Below are positions 32,583 through 40,054 of a stretch of 52,705 bases of DNA, piece after piece. The stretch covers positions 1 to 52,705 of the forward strand of contig JBBANY010000007.1 of assembly GCA_040401695.1 (NCBI GenBank), read 5' to 3'. The DNA comes from F1-20-MAGs119 sp040401695. GTDB lineage: Bacteria; Actinomycetota; Acidimicrobiia; Acidimicrobiales; Ilumatobacteraceae. The translations under genes and the position numbers were made by a program. Numbering within the stretch: position 1 is the stretch's first letter; every line of letters starts with the position of its first letter. Under the pieces are notes generated by a model. It was given only the letters and a program-made list of their open reading frames with translations. It was not told the origin of the DNA and did not search any database.

Positions 32583-33382
32583 CCGCAACCGTGACCACCA
32601 CGAGGACGGTGGGCTCGCTGCGGCAAACCGTGGCGATGTCGAAGCGATCGATCATGGCCCTCGTGCGCCAGCCGGCGTTGGTCATTCCGTCGATCACTTT
32701 CCCGCTGTTCTTCGCGGCCCTCGGCACGTCGTCGTTCGGCCGCGCCACCGGCCTGCCGGGCTTCCCGAAGGTCGATTCGTTCCTCGACTTCAGCCTTGCC
32801 GGCACGATCGTTCAGGGCGTGCTCTTCGGTTCGGTGCAAAGCGGATCCGCGCTCGCCACGGACATCGAGAACGGTTTCTTCTATCGCCTGCTCGCGTCAC
32901 CGACATCGCGACTCGGCATCCTGATCGGTCGCCTCATGGGTGCGGCCGCTTACGGCGCCGCACAAACGGCGTTCTTCACCGTACTGCTGATCCCTTTCGG
33001 CCTGCACGTGAAGGGCGGCGTTCCCGGCGCGATCGTCATGCTCGTGTCCGGTGGCCTCACCGCGATCGCCGTTGCCGGCTTCATGGCCGCGATGGCGTTG
33101 CGCACTGGTTCCTCCGAGGCGGTGCAGGGAGTGTTCCCGCTCGTGTTCATCGCGCTCTTCTTCTCGAGTGCGTTCTTCCCGCGCCAGACGATGAGCGGCG
33201 CGTACCGCCACATCGCGAACGCAAATCCGATCTCGTACCTCATCGAAGGATTGCGCGACCTGTGCATCACGGGCTTCACCGCATCGGCGTGTGCCAAGGC
33301 ATTGCTCGTGCCGATCGGCATCATGGTGGTTTCCTTCGCACTCGCCCTGCGCTCGCTCGCACGAAGAGTGGCAGCACAATGA
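32579..33382 (+). CDS. ABC-2 type transporter permease (DrrB-like), first copy
   Basis: A 267-residue membrane protein with about six hydrophobic segments, starting around residues 32-50 (PALVIPSITFPLFFAAL) and ending with LLVPIGIMVVSFALAL. DIENGFFYRLLASPTSR is the conserved cytoplasmic loop of ABC-2 permeases, and NPISYLIEGLRDL the C-terminal motif. The GTG at 32579 overlaps the ATPase stop by four bases; the longer frame upstream is a shadow of the ATPase gene. The stop overlaps the next permease (ATGA). With its neighbour it probably forms a heterodimeric pore. Confidence 0.88.
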   Translation: MTATVTTTRTVGSLRQTVAMSKRSIMALVRQPALVIPSITFPLFFAALGTSSFGRATGLPGFPKVDSFLDFSLAGTIVQGVLFGSVQSGSALATDIENGFFYRLLASPTSRLGILIGRLMGAAAYGAAQTAFFTVLLIPFGLHVKGGVPGAIVMLVSGGLTAIAVAGFMAAMALRTGSSEAVQGVFPLVFIALFFSSAFFPRQTMSGAYRHIANANPISYLIEGLRDLCITGFTASACAKALLVPIGIMVVSFALALRSLARRVAAQ

Positions 33383-34173
33383 CCGCGACACACCTCTCGA
33401 CGCACCTCTCAGCCATGCGTTCGTCGCGCGCGCTGTCGGCGCGCGGCATGCGCAACATGCGCCGCCTGCCCTCGACGTTCATTCCCACACTCGCCATGCC
33501 GATCTTCCAGGCCATCGCCTTTTCGGGCACGTTCTTCGCCATCACGAAGTTGCCGGGCTTTCCCACCGACCGCAGCATCAACTGGTACCTGCCGCTTGCC
33601 GTCGTCATGGGTTCGGCATTCGCCGGCGTCGGACTGGGCTTCACCACCATCCGCGACATCGAGACCGGGTTCTTCGACCGACTGCGCATGTCGCCGACTC
33701 CGCGCTCTGCACTCATCGTCGGGCCGCTCATCATGACGTGGATCCGTACGTTTATCGTCGTCACCATGGTGGTCGTCGTCGGCTTCGCGTTCGGCGCGCG
33801 CCTCACCAGCGGCGTGGTCGGCCTCGCGTGTCTCTATCTCGCATCGATCGGCCTGGCCACGGTGTCGGCCGGCTGGGGTCTCGGCATCGCGTACCGCTTC
33901 CGCGACATGCGTGGCGCGGCGATCATGCAGCTGACGCTCTTCCTCGTCATGTTCCTCTCGAGCGCCCAGACGCCCCTCTTCGTCATGACGGGCTGGCTCC
34001 ACGGGGTCGCCCGGGTCAATCCGGCCACCAACGTCTTGCGCCTCTCCCGTCAGGGGTTCCTGGGCGACGTCACCTGGAACGGGGTTTGGGGCGGCGTTCT
34101 GGCCCTCGTGGGCGGGTCCGTCCTCACCCTCACTTTTGCCTACCGCGGCCTGCGTGGCCTGGAACGCGATTAA
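33379..34173 (+). CDS. ABC-2 type transporter permease (DrrB-like), second copy
   Basis: A 264-residue permease paralogous to the preceding gene product. It shares FQAIAFSGTFFAITKLPGFP (the counterpart of LPGFPKVDSF in copy one), DIETGFFDRLRMSPTPRSA and a C-terminal NPATNVLRLSRQGF. Five to six membrane segments are visible. The ATG overlaps the first permease stop (ATGA). Two different permeases with one ATPase indicate a heterodimeric exporter. A terminator-like hairpin follows 15 bases after the stop, separating this operon from coxS. Confidence 0.88.
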   Translation: MTATHLSTHLSAMRSSRALSARGMRNMRRLPSTFIPTLAMPIFQAIAFSGTFFAITKLPGFPTDRSINWYLPLAVVMGSAFAGVGLGFTTIRDIETGFFDRLRMSPTPRSALIVGPLIMTWIRTFIVVTMVVVVGFAFGARLTSGVVGLACLYLASIGLATVSAGWGLGIAYRFRDMRGAAIMQLTLFLVMFLSSAQTPLFVMTGWLHGVARVNPATNVLRLSRQGFLGDVTWNGVWGGVLALVGGSVLTLTFAYRGLRGLERD

Positions 34174-34187
34174 CCCCCAGTCGGCTG

Positions 34188-34206
34188 GCGGGGAGTCCCC
34201 CGCTTT
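34188..34206 (+). terminator. Intrinsic-terminator-like hairpin after the ABC operon
   Basis: GCGGGG (34188-34193), loop AGTC, CCCCGC (34198-34203), then TTT. The stem is a perfect six pairs with a short T-run. It separates the ABC genes from coxS, whose ATG is 48 bases further on. Confidence 0.5.
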
Positions 34207-34253
34207 GGGGCAAGATAGGGGTCGCCTCGAGACGGGGGCCAAGAAGGGGAACC

Positions 34254-34715
34254 ATGAAGATCAGCGTCACCGTGAACGGAGAAAAGCGCGAGAGCGAGAT
34301 TGAACCGCGCACTCTGCTCGTGCAGTACATCCGCGAGAACCTTGCGCTCACCGGCACCAACGTCGGTTGCGACACGTCCAGCTGTGGCGCGTGCTCGATG
34401 CACATGAACGGCGAAGCCGTGAAGAGCTGCACCGTGCTCGCGGCGCAGGCCGATGGCTGCGACATCACCACGATCGAAGGTCTTGCCAAGGGCGGCAAGA
34501 TGCACCCGATGCAGGAAGCGTTCATGCAGAACCACGGCCTGCAGTGCGGTTACTGCACCCCCGGCATGGTGATGGCAGCGATTTCGCTCTTGAAGGAAAA
34601 CCCCAACCCGACCGAGGAACAGGTGCGCATCGGCCTCGAAGGCAACCTCTGCCGCTGCACCGGCTACCACAACATCGTTCAGTCGGTTCTTGCGTGTGCG
34701 AAGGGTGGCAACTGA
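34254..34715 (+). CDS. coxS: CO-dehydrogenase-like iron-sulfur subunit (CoxS)
   Basis: The small [2Fe-2S] subunit passing electrons from the molybdenum site to FAD. The 153-residue protein holds two clusters. The N-terminal plant-ferredoxin-type cluster is in VGCDTSSCGACSMHMNG with a fourth Cys in KSCTVL. The C-terminal cluster is in LQCGYCTPGM and NLCRCTGYHNI. Length and order are standard. The ATG follows AAGAAGGGG. The stop overlaps the coxM start (TGATG). coxS and coxM form one unit, cut off from coxL by the ABC exporter and a terminator-like hairpin. Confidence 0.94.
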   Translation: MKISVTVNGEKRESEIEPRTLLVQYIRENLALTGTNVGCDTSSCGACSMHMNGEAVKSCTVLAAQADGCDITTIEGLAKGGKMHPMQEAFMQNHGLQCGYCTPGMVMAAISLLKENPNPTEEQVRIGLEGNLCRCTGYHNIVQSVLACAKGGN

Positions 34716-35539
34716 TGCTTCCCGCAGCCTTCGATTACAAGCGCGCCGGTTCCGCAGCCGAGGCCATCAGCCTCGTGTCCGAGTACGGCGACGACGCCAA
34801 GTTCCTCGCCGGTGGCCACTCGCTCCTTCCGCTCATGAAATTGCGTCTCGCGGCGCCGAGCGTTCTCGTCGACATCGGTCGTCTCACCGATCTCTCGTAC
34901 ATCCGCGACGCCGGTGACCACATCGCCATCGGCGCTCTCACGCGCCACATGGACGTCGAGAAGTCGCCCGTCCTCGCCCAGCACGTGCCGCTGCTCGCGC
35001 ATGCGGCCGGCCACGTCGGTGACCCGCAGGTGCGCCACCGCGGCACGATCGGTGGTTCGATTGCCCACGCCGACCCGGCTTCCGACCTTCCCGCGACCAC
35101 GCTCGCTCTCGGTGCGACGTACGTCGTGCAAGGCGCGTCGGGCACGCGTGAGATCGCCGCAAAGGACTTCTACAAGGGTTTCCTCGAGAGCGCTTTGCGC
35201 CCCGACGAAATGCTCACCGAAATCCGCGTACCGAAGATGAACGGTGCCGGCTGGAGCTTCCAGAAGTTCAACCGTCGCGCCCAGGACTGGGCGATTGTCG
35301 GTGTTGCGGCATGGCGCCGCGGCAGCGAATCGGGTGTCGGCCTCGTGAACATGGGTTCGACACCGGTGCTCGCATCCAGTGTCGCCTCGGCCATCGCGTC
35401 GGGCGCATCGGTTGCCGATGCTGCACAAAAGGCGTCGGCCGAGGCCGAGCCGCAGTCCGACCTGAACGCGACAAGCGACTACCGCAAGCACCTCGCCACG
35501 GTTCTCGTGCGTCGTGCGCTCGAAGAAGCCTCCAAGTAA
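34715..35539 (+). CDS. coxM: CO-dehydrogenase-like FAD-binding subunit (CoxM)
   Basis: The flavoprotein subunit accepting electrons from CoxS and passing them to the respiratory chain. The 274-residue protein has the two FAD pyrophosphate-binding motifs of the family, AGGHSLLPLMKLR (about residues 31-43) and TIGGSIAHADPASD (about residues 110-123), followed by the CO-dehydrogenase C-terminal domain. The start overlaps the coxS stop. A PAP2-family gene follows 22 bases later. Confidence 0.93.
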   Translation: MLPAAFDYKRAGSAAEAISLVSEYGDDAKFLAGGHSLLPLMKLRLAAPSVLVDIGRLTDLSYIRDAGDHIAIGALTRHMDVEKSPVLAQHVPLLAHAAGHVGDPQVRHRGTIGGSIAHADPASDLPATTLALGATYVVQGASGTREIAAKDFYKGFLESALRPDEMLTEIRVPKMNGAGWSFQKFNRRAQDWAIVGVAAWRRGSESGVGLVNMGSTPVLASSVASAIASGASVADAAQKASAEAEPQSDLNATSDYRKHLATVLVRRALEEASK

Positions 35540-35561
35540 CCGGGGCTTTCCCGTCGCCACA

Positions 35562-36449
35562 GTGAATCCCCGGCACCTGCGGGTTGTCGCATTCTCCGTT
35601 TACCTCGTCGTCTTCGTGTGGGCGGCGTTCGCATACGGCCTTCCCACCGACCGCATCGCCGTGCTGTCTTGGGTGCTGGGCGGATTCGTGTGCGGCGCAA
35701 TGGGTCGTCCGCGGCGCGACTGGTTCTTCATGCTGCGCGACTTTTCACTGTTCGTCGCCATGTGGTTTGCCTACGACTACTCGCGCGGAATGGCCGACCA
35801 ATTGGGTTTTCCCGTCAATCGCACGCTCCCCCGCGACATCGACCGTCTGCTGTTCTTCGGTGCCGACCCGAACGTGTGGATGCAGCGGCGCTTCTACGAG
35901 GCGGGTTCGGTGCGCTGGTACGACGTCGCGGGGTCACTCATCTACTTCACCCACTTCTGCGTTCCGATGGGCATTGCGATCGCCCTGTGGGCACGCAACC
36001 GTGACCGCTGGGTGCAATACATCCGACGCCTCGCCACCGTCTTGTTTCTCGGTGTCGCCACGTTCGTCGTCTTTCCCGCCGCACCGCCGTGGATGGTGGC
36101 GAAGGACGGCGGCATGGATGCAATCGCTCGACCGACGGTGCGCGGCTGGACACACCTCGGCCTCGACACGGTGTCACGTGTCATCGAACGTGGCCGCGAA
36201 GTGGTGAACCCGGTCGCCGCGGTTCCCAGCCTGCACGTGGCGTTCTCGCTGATCGTCGTCTTGTTCTTCGCCAAACAGATGCCGAAGTGGCTGCGGCCGG
36301 TCGTTGTGGTGTTCCCCGCGTCGATGATGCTGACGCTCGTCTACTTCGGCGAACACTTCGTCTTTGACGGCATCCTCGGGGTTGCCTACGTCCTCATCGC
36401 GTTCCGCTTCTGGTCCCACTACGAAACCCGCAAAGGGATCTCGGTGTGA
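35562..36449 (+). CDS. PAP2-family phosphatase / inositolphosphotransferase-like membrane protein
   Basis: A 295-residue integral membrane protein with about six hydrophobic segments, beginning with RVVAFSVYLVVFVWAAFAYG. The PAP2 active site is visible as PSLHVAFSLIVV (motif 2 His) and YFGEHFVFDGILG (motif 3, His and Asp), and YFTHFCVPMG precedes. This arrangement fits the PAP2_3 group related to inositol-phosphoceramide synthase, acting on lipid head groups outside the membrane. I prefer the GTG at 35562, since the ATG at 35514 would overlap coxM by 26 bases. Its last codons and stop lie inside the left arm of a 36-bp inverted repeat, so the C-terminus may be altered. Confidence 0.8.
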   Translation: MNPRHLRVVAFSVYLVVFVWAAFAYGLPTDRIAVLSWVLGGFVCGAMGRPRRDWFFMLRDFSLFVAMWFAYDYSRGMADQLGFPVNRTLPRDIDRLLFFGADPNVWMQRRFYEAGSVRWYDVAGSLIYFTHFCVPMGIAIALWARNRDRWVQYIRRLATVLFLGVATFVVFPAAPPWMVAKDGGMDAIARPTVRGWTHLGLDTVSRVIERGREVVNPVAAVPSLHVAFSLIVVLFFAKQMPKWLRPVVVVFPASMMLTLVYFGEHFVFDGILGVAYVLIAFRFWSHYETRKGISV

Positions 36450-36469
36450 AATTACCCGCTTTTTGCAAC
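36434..36469 (+). repeat. 36-bp inverted repeat, left arm
   Basis: Begins AGGGATCTCGGTGTGAAATT and ends CTTTTTGCAAC. It matches the reverse complement of 36837-36872 at 34 of 36 bases. It covers the final codons and stop of the PAP2 gene and contains a weak hairpin (CGGT...ACCCG) followed by a T-run, so it could also act as a terminator. Confidence 0.85.
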
Positions 36470-36501
36470 GCGGCGCACCGAGAAGCAGAACATCGGGGCG
36501 T

Positions 36502-36804
36502 CTAGTTCACGATGAACTGAACACTCGCTCGTTCAGCAATACGTGGAGCCAGCGACTCGTCGCGCACCGCCTCGTGATCCGGATGCGACAGGTATGCACG
36601 CCATCCCGCTTCGTCGTCGAATTGGGCAAAGATCGCGAAGTCCCAGCTTGCCTCAGGCTGACCAAGACCGAGGTCGCGACCATAGGTGTATGAACGAATC
36701 GACGGAACCTTGCCGGGCAGAGTGCCGAGCGCAGCAGCCATCTCGTCGACGTGCGAAGTCGTGGTGCCGGGTTTCCACTTGAAGAAAACGTTGTGTACAA
36801 ACAT
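36502..36804 (-). CDS. Dabb (stress-responsive A/B barrel) domain protein
   Basis: A 100-residue ferredoxin-like barrel of the Dabb family, with the typical start FVHNVFFKWKPGTT, a central SYTYGRDLG and DFAIFAQFDDEAGWRAYLSH, HPDHEAV. Members dimerise and range from stress proteins to small cyclases; the function here is unknown. I chose the ATG at 36804 because GAAGGG lies 9 bases upstream; the ATG at 36813 has that sequence immediately adjacent. The gene is alone within a 36-bp inverted repeat, and its codon use looks more mixed and less GC-rich than its neighbours, hinting at separate acquisition. Confidence 0.8.
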   Translation of the reverse strand: MFVHNVFFKWKPGTTTSHVDEMAAALGTLPGKVPSIRSYTYGRDLGLGQPEASWDFAIFAQFDDEAGWRAYLSHPDHEAVRDESLAPRIAERASVQFIVN

Positions 36805-36836
36805 GGGTCTCATCCCTTCACTTTTCGGTGCGTGGT

Positions 36837-36872
36837 GTTGCAAAAAACGGGTAATTTCACACCGAGAACCCT
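36837..36872 (-). repeat. 36-bp inverted repeat, right arm
   Basis: Read on the minus strand it begins AGGGTTCTCGGTGTGAAATT and ends GTTTTTTGCAAC, immediately after the SDR gene. It differs from the left arm at two positions. Together the arms bracket 367 bases containing only the Dabb gene. No short direct repeat flanks the pair. Confidence 0.85.
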
Positions 36873-37618
36873 CATTGGAGGCCGGCGTATTGGCCGCCGT
36901 CCACGTTCAGGTGGGCACCGGTGATGTACTTCGCCTGCTCGCTGGCAAAGAACGCACAGATCTCGCCGAAGTCGACCGGGTCGCCGATGAAACCGGCGGG
37001 AATCCCGAACGCCTGCGCCGAGAGCGTGTTGCCCGACACGTCTTTGATGCGATCGGTGAGGTGGATTCCCGGCTGCACCGAGTTCACCGTCACCCCTTCG
37101 CTTGCCACGTCGCGGGCTAGAGACTTGAGGTAACCCGTCACGCCGGCGCGAGCGGTGTTCGAGAGCGCCAGCGTGGCGATCGGTTGCTTCACCGACACCG
37201 ACGTGATCGCAACGATGCGACCCCACTTCTGTGCGCGCATGTGCGGCAACGCAACCTGGCACATTCCGATCACCGACAAGAGACTCAGTTCGAGTGCGGC
37301 GGGATACTTGTCGATCGGCGTGTCGAGCGCGGTTCCGGGCGGGGGTCCACCACCATTCGTCACCAGAATGTCGACGCCACCCAAGGCATCGATTGCTTTC
37401 TGCACGAATTCCATCGCCGTCTCGTGCGTCGCAACGTCGTGTCGTATGCCGACACATCCATGACCGACGGTTTCGATTGCGTGCTGCAAACGCTGTTCGT
37501 CGCGACCGCAGATCACGACTTTTGCACCGTTGCGCGCAAGGCTGACAGCAGTTGCAAGACCCAATCCCGCCGTGCCTGCGGCGACGATTGCTCTCTTTCC
37601 GGAAATACCAAGATCCAT
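36872..37618 (-). CDS. SDR-family protein with degenerate catalytic motif
   Basis: A 248-residue short-chain dehydrogenase-like protein. The overall fold is clear: KRAIVAAGTAGLGLATA, VVICGRDEQRL, DILVTNGGGPPPG, GRIVAITSVSVKQP and the C-terminal HLNVDGGQYAGLQ. However, the usual TGxxxGxG is altered to AGTAGLG. Where YxxxK is expected the sequence reads ALSNTARAG, placing Ser and Arg at the Tyr and Lys positions. A known subgroup of beta-ketoacyl-reductase-like SDRs has such imperfect motifs. Catalysis by the classical mechanism is therefore doubtful. The right arm of the inverted repeat starts at its stop codon. Confidence 0.85.
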   Translation of the reverse strand: MDLGISGKRAIVAAGTAGLGLATAVSLARNGAKVVICGRDEQRLQHAIETVGHGCVGIRHDVATHETAMEFVQKAIDALGGVDILVTNGGGPPPGTALDTPIDKYPAALELSLLSVIGMCQVALPHMRAQKWGRIVAITSVSVKQPIATLALSNTARAGVTGYLKSLARDVASEGVTVNSVQPGIHLTDRIKDVSGNTLSAQAFGIPAGFIGDPVDFGEICAFFASEQAKYITGAHLNVDGGQYAGLQ

Positions 37619-37656
37619 GTTCCGACCTTATTCCGTGGCCATTGAGTAGGCTCGTG

Positions 37657-37681
37657 CCATCGGGAGATCGACTCCCGGTGG
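37657..37681 (+). promoter_or_regulatory. Hairpin/palindrome in the leader of the FAD oxidoreductase
   Basis: CGGGAG (37661-37666), loop ATCGA, CTCCCG (37672-37677) form a perfect stem, extended by CCA/TGG across one mismatch. It ends next to the ribosome-binding region of the gene at 37691 and follows a possible -10 TAGGCT (37647-37652). It could be an operator or an mRNA structure limiting translation. Confidence 0.4.
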
Positions 37682-37690
37682 GGTGAAACA

Positions 37691-39112
37691 ATGGAAAACC
37701 CGGCGATTGATCCGCGTCATCTCGACGCCATCGCCGACGCGGATCCGTATCCGTATTGGTATGACGACGCAGACGAGCCCGACGCGAACCCGACGTTGGT
37801 GCGCACCGAGAGTTGCGACCTCTGCATCGTCGGCGGCGGTTACACGGGCCTTTGGACGGCCATCATTGCGAAGGAACGCGACCCGTCGCGCGACATCATC
37901 CTGATCGACGCCCAGCAGGTGGGCTCGGCGGCGAGCGGTCGCAACGGCGGCTTCATGGAGGCGTCGCTCACCCACGGGATAGCGAACGCCCAGCAGCGCT
38001 TCCCCGACGAGGTTCCCGTCCTCGAGGAACTCGGCCTCCAAAACCTGAACGAAATCGAGGCGGCAATCCGCCGCTACAACATCGACTGCGACTTCGAACG
38101 CACGGGCGTCATCGACGTCGCAACGACGTTTCATCCGTCGTCGTACGGCGACGAAATGCGCGAGGACTTCCAGCAGCTGCGCTCGCTCGGCCACAACGTC
38201 GAATGGCTCGACCGCGAGGCGATGCAGGCCCAGATCCACTCACCCACCTACGTCGGCGGACTGTGGCGCAAGGAACGCGCGGCTCTCGTCGACCCCGCAC
38301 GCTTGGCGTGGGGCCTCAAACGCGTGGCCGAGTCGCTCGGTGTCCGCATCTTCGAAGACACCAAGGCGACCGCGATCGAACGCGACGGCGTCGGAGTGCT
38401 CGTCGAGACATCGCTCGGTCGTGTCCGCGCCGGCAAGGTGGCGCTGTGCACCAACGCGTTCAAACCACTGCTCAAACGCCTCGGTCACTACATCGTGCCG
38501 GTCTACGACTACTGCATGGTCACCGAACCACTGACCGACGACCAACTCGAATCGATCGGCTGGGAGAACCGCCAGGGACTCTCCGACATCCCGAATCAAT
38601 TCCACTACTACCGACTGACCGCCGACAACCGCATCCTGTGGGGCGGCTATGACGCGGTGTACTACTTCCGCGGAAAAGTGAACGCCGAACTCGAGTCGCG
38701 ACCCGAGTCATGGGCGCTTCTCTCGCGTCACTTCTTCGAAACCTTTCCGCAACTCGAAGACGTTCGCTTCAGCCACATGTGGGGCGGCGCAATCGACACG
38801 TGCACGCGCTTCACGGTGTTCTGGGGTCGCGCGATGGGCGGACGTGTTGCCTACGCCCTCGGCTACACCGGACTCGGTACCGGCTCGTCGCGATTCGGCG
38901 GAGAGGTGTTGCTCGACCTGCTCGACGGCCGCCGCAGCAAGGCGACGTCGACGAAATTCGTCCAGGACAAGCCGCTTCCCTTCCCTCCCGAGCCCTTCCG
39001 CTTCATGGGCATCCAGGCCACGCGTTGGTCGATGCGCCACGAAGACAAGACCGGCAAACGAAACCTCTGGTTGCGCTCGCTCGACCGCCTCGGGCTGGGA
39101 TTCGACTCGTAG
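37691..39112 (+). CDS. FAD-dependent oxidoreductase (DAO family, amine/amino-acid oxidase-like)
   Basis: A 473-residue flavoprotein. After a 40-residue N-terminal extension rich in acidic residues, the FAD Rossmann motif reads CIVGGGYTGLWTAIIAKE with the acidic end of strand two in IILIDAQQVG. ASGRNGGFMEAS is the DAO-family signature that follows. GYTGLGTGSSRFGGEVLLDL near the C-terminus closes the FAD site. It resembles gamma-glutamylputrescine oxidase and related amine oxidases, but the substrate cannot be assigned. It sits between the structural cox genes and the cox maturation genes. The next gene's -10-like TAGGAT contains its stop codon. Confidence 0.85.
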   Translation: MENPAIDPRHLDAIADADPYPYWYDDADEPDANPTLVRTESCDLCIVGGGYTGLWTAIIAKERDPSRDIILIDAQQVGSAASGRNGGFMEASLTHGIANAQQRFPDEVPVLEELGLQNLNEIEAAIRRYNIDCDFERTGVIDVATTFHPSSYGDEMREDFQQLRSLGHNVEWLDREAMQAQIHSPTYVGGLWRKERAALVDPARLAWGLKRVAESLGVRIFEDTKATAIERDGVGVLVETSLGRVRAGKVALCTNAFKPLLKRLGHYIVPVYDYCMVTEPLTDDQLESIGWENRQGLSDIPNQFHYYRLTADNRILWGGYDAVYYFRGKVNAELESRPESWALLSRHFFETFPQLEDVRFSHMWGGAIDTCTRFTVFWGRAMGGRVAYALGYTGLGTGSSRFGGEVLLDLLDGRRSKATSTKFVQDKPLPFPPEPFRFMGIQATRWSMRHEDKTGKRNLWLRSLDRLGLGFDS

Positions 39113-39121
39113 GATTTGCGC

Positions 39122-40054
39122 GTGGCCTACCTCAGCGCGGCACCCGAATCGACCGACGTCGTTCGCGACGCGCTGATCGCCCACGATTACCTGGTCGACG
39201 AGGGTCTCACGACCGCGGTCTTCCTGGCCCTGACGTTGCAGCGGCCGCTGCTGCTCGAAGGTGAAGCCGGCGTCGGCAAGACCGAGCTTGCCAAGGTGCT
39301 CGCCGAAGCGCGCGGCAGCGAACTCATCCGCCTGCAGTGCTACGAGGGCATCGATGCCGCACAAGCGGTGTACGACTGGGACTATGCCCGTCAGTTGTTG
39401 CACCTGCGCGCCGCCGAGGCGTCGGGCGAGGCTGCGGGCACGGGAACGAAAGCCCTCGAATCGCAGCTCTACAGCGAGCAGTTCCTGCTGAAGCGCGCAC
39501 TGCTGCGCGCCATCGAGCCGTCGAACGGTGCGTCGCCCGTTCTGCTCATCGATGAAATCGACCGTGCCGACGACGAGTTCGAGGCGTACCTCCTCGAGGT
39601 GCTCTCCGACTTCCAGATCACGGTGCCCGAACTCGGCACGTTCCGTGCGGAGAACCCACCCGTCGTCATCCTCACCTCGAACCGCACACGCGACGTGCAC
39701 GATGCGTTGAAGCGCCGCTGCCTGTACCACTGGGTCGAGCACCCGACTTTCGACCGCGAAGTTGCCATCGTGAAACTGCGTGTACCGGGTGTCGGCGTGA
39801 ACCTCGCCCGTCAGGTTGCCGGCGCCGTCGAGGCGTTGCGTGCTCTCCAGCTCTACAAGCCGCCGGGCATTGCGGAAACTATCGACTGGGCCACCGCGCT
39901 CGGTCGTCTCGGCACCACCGAACTGAACGACGAGGTCGTCGAGATCACCCTCGGCACCGTGTTGAAGTACCGCGAAGACCACGAGCGCGTGCGCGAGACC
40001 GGTGTCGCCGCTCTCGTCAAGCAGGCACTCGAACGTGGCGCTTTCCACGGCTGA
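39122..40054 (+). CDS. MoxR-type AAA+ ATPase (CoxD-like)
   Basis: A 310-residue AAA+ ATPase of the MoxR/CoxD type, which in CO-dehydrogenase systems helps mature the molybdenum active site as a chaperone. Walker A is GEAGVGKTELAKVL (about residue 45), Walker B LLIDEIDRADDEFEAYLLE, sensor 1 ILTSNRTRDVHDALKRRC. The GTG at 39122 was chosen because AGGA lies 8 bases upstream and TAGGAT lies 6 bases upstream. A TTG at 39116 would add two residues. It overlaps the VWA partner by 20 bases, the standard MoxR-VWA pairing. Confidence 0.9.
   Translation: MAYLSAAPESTDVVRDALIAHDYLVDEGLTTAVFLALTLQRPLLLEGEAGVGKTELAKVLAEARGSELIRLQCYEGIDAAQAVYDWDYARQLLHLRAAEASGEAAGTGTKALESQLYSEQFLLKRALLRAIEPSNGASPVLLIDEIDRADDEFEAYLLEVLSDFQITVPELGTFRAENPPVVILTSNRTRDVHDALKRRCLYHWVEHPTFDREVAIVKLRVPGVGVNLARQVAGAVEALRALQLYKPPGIAETIDWATALGRLGTTELNDEVVEITLGTVLKYREDHERVRETGVAALVKQALERGAFHG

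Noticed and set aside
32579..34173. The two ABC permeases as a recent tandem duplication
   Set aside because: They are clearly related but well diverged along their length; a heterodimeric exporter pair is the simpler reading.
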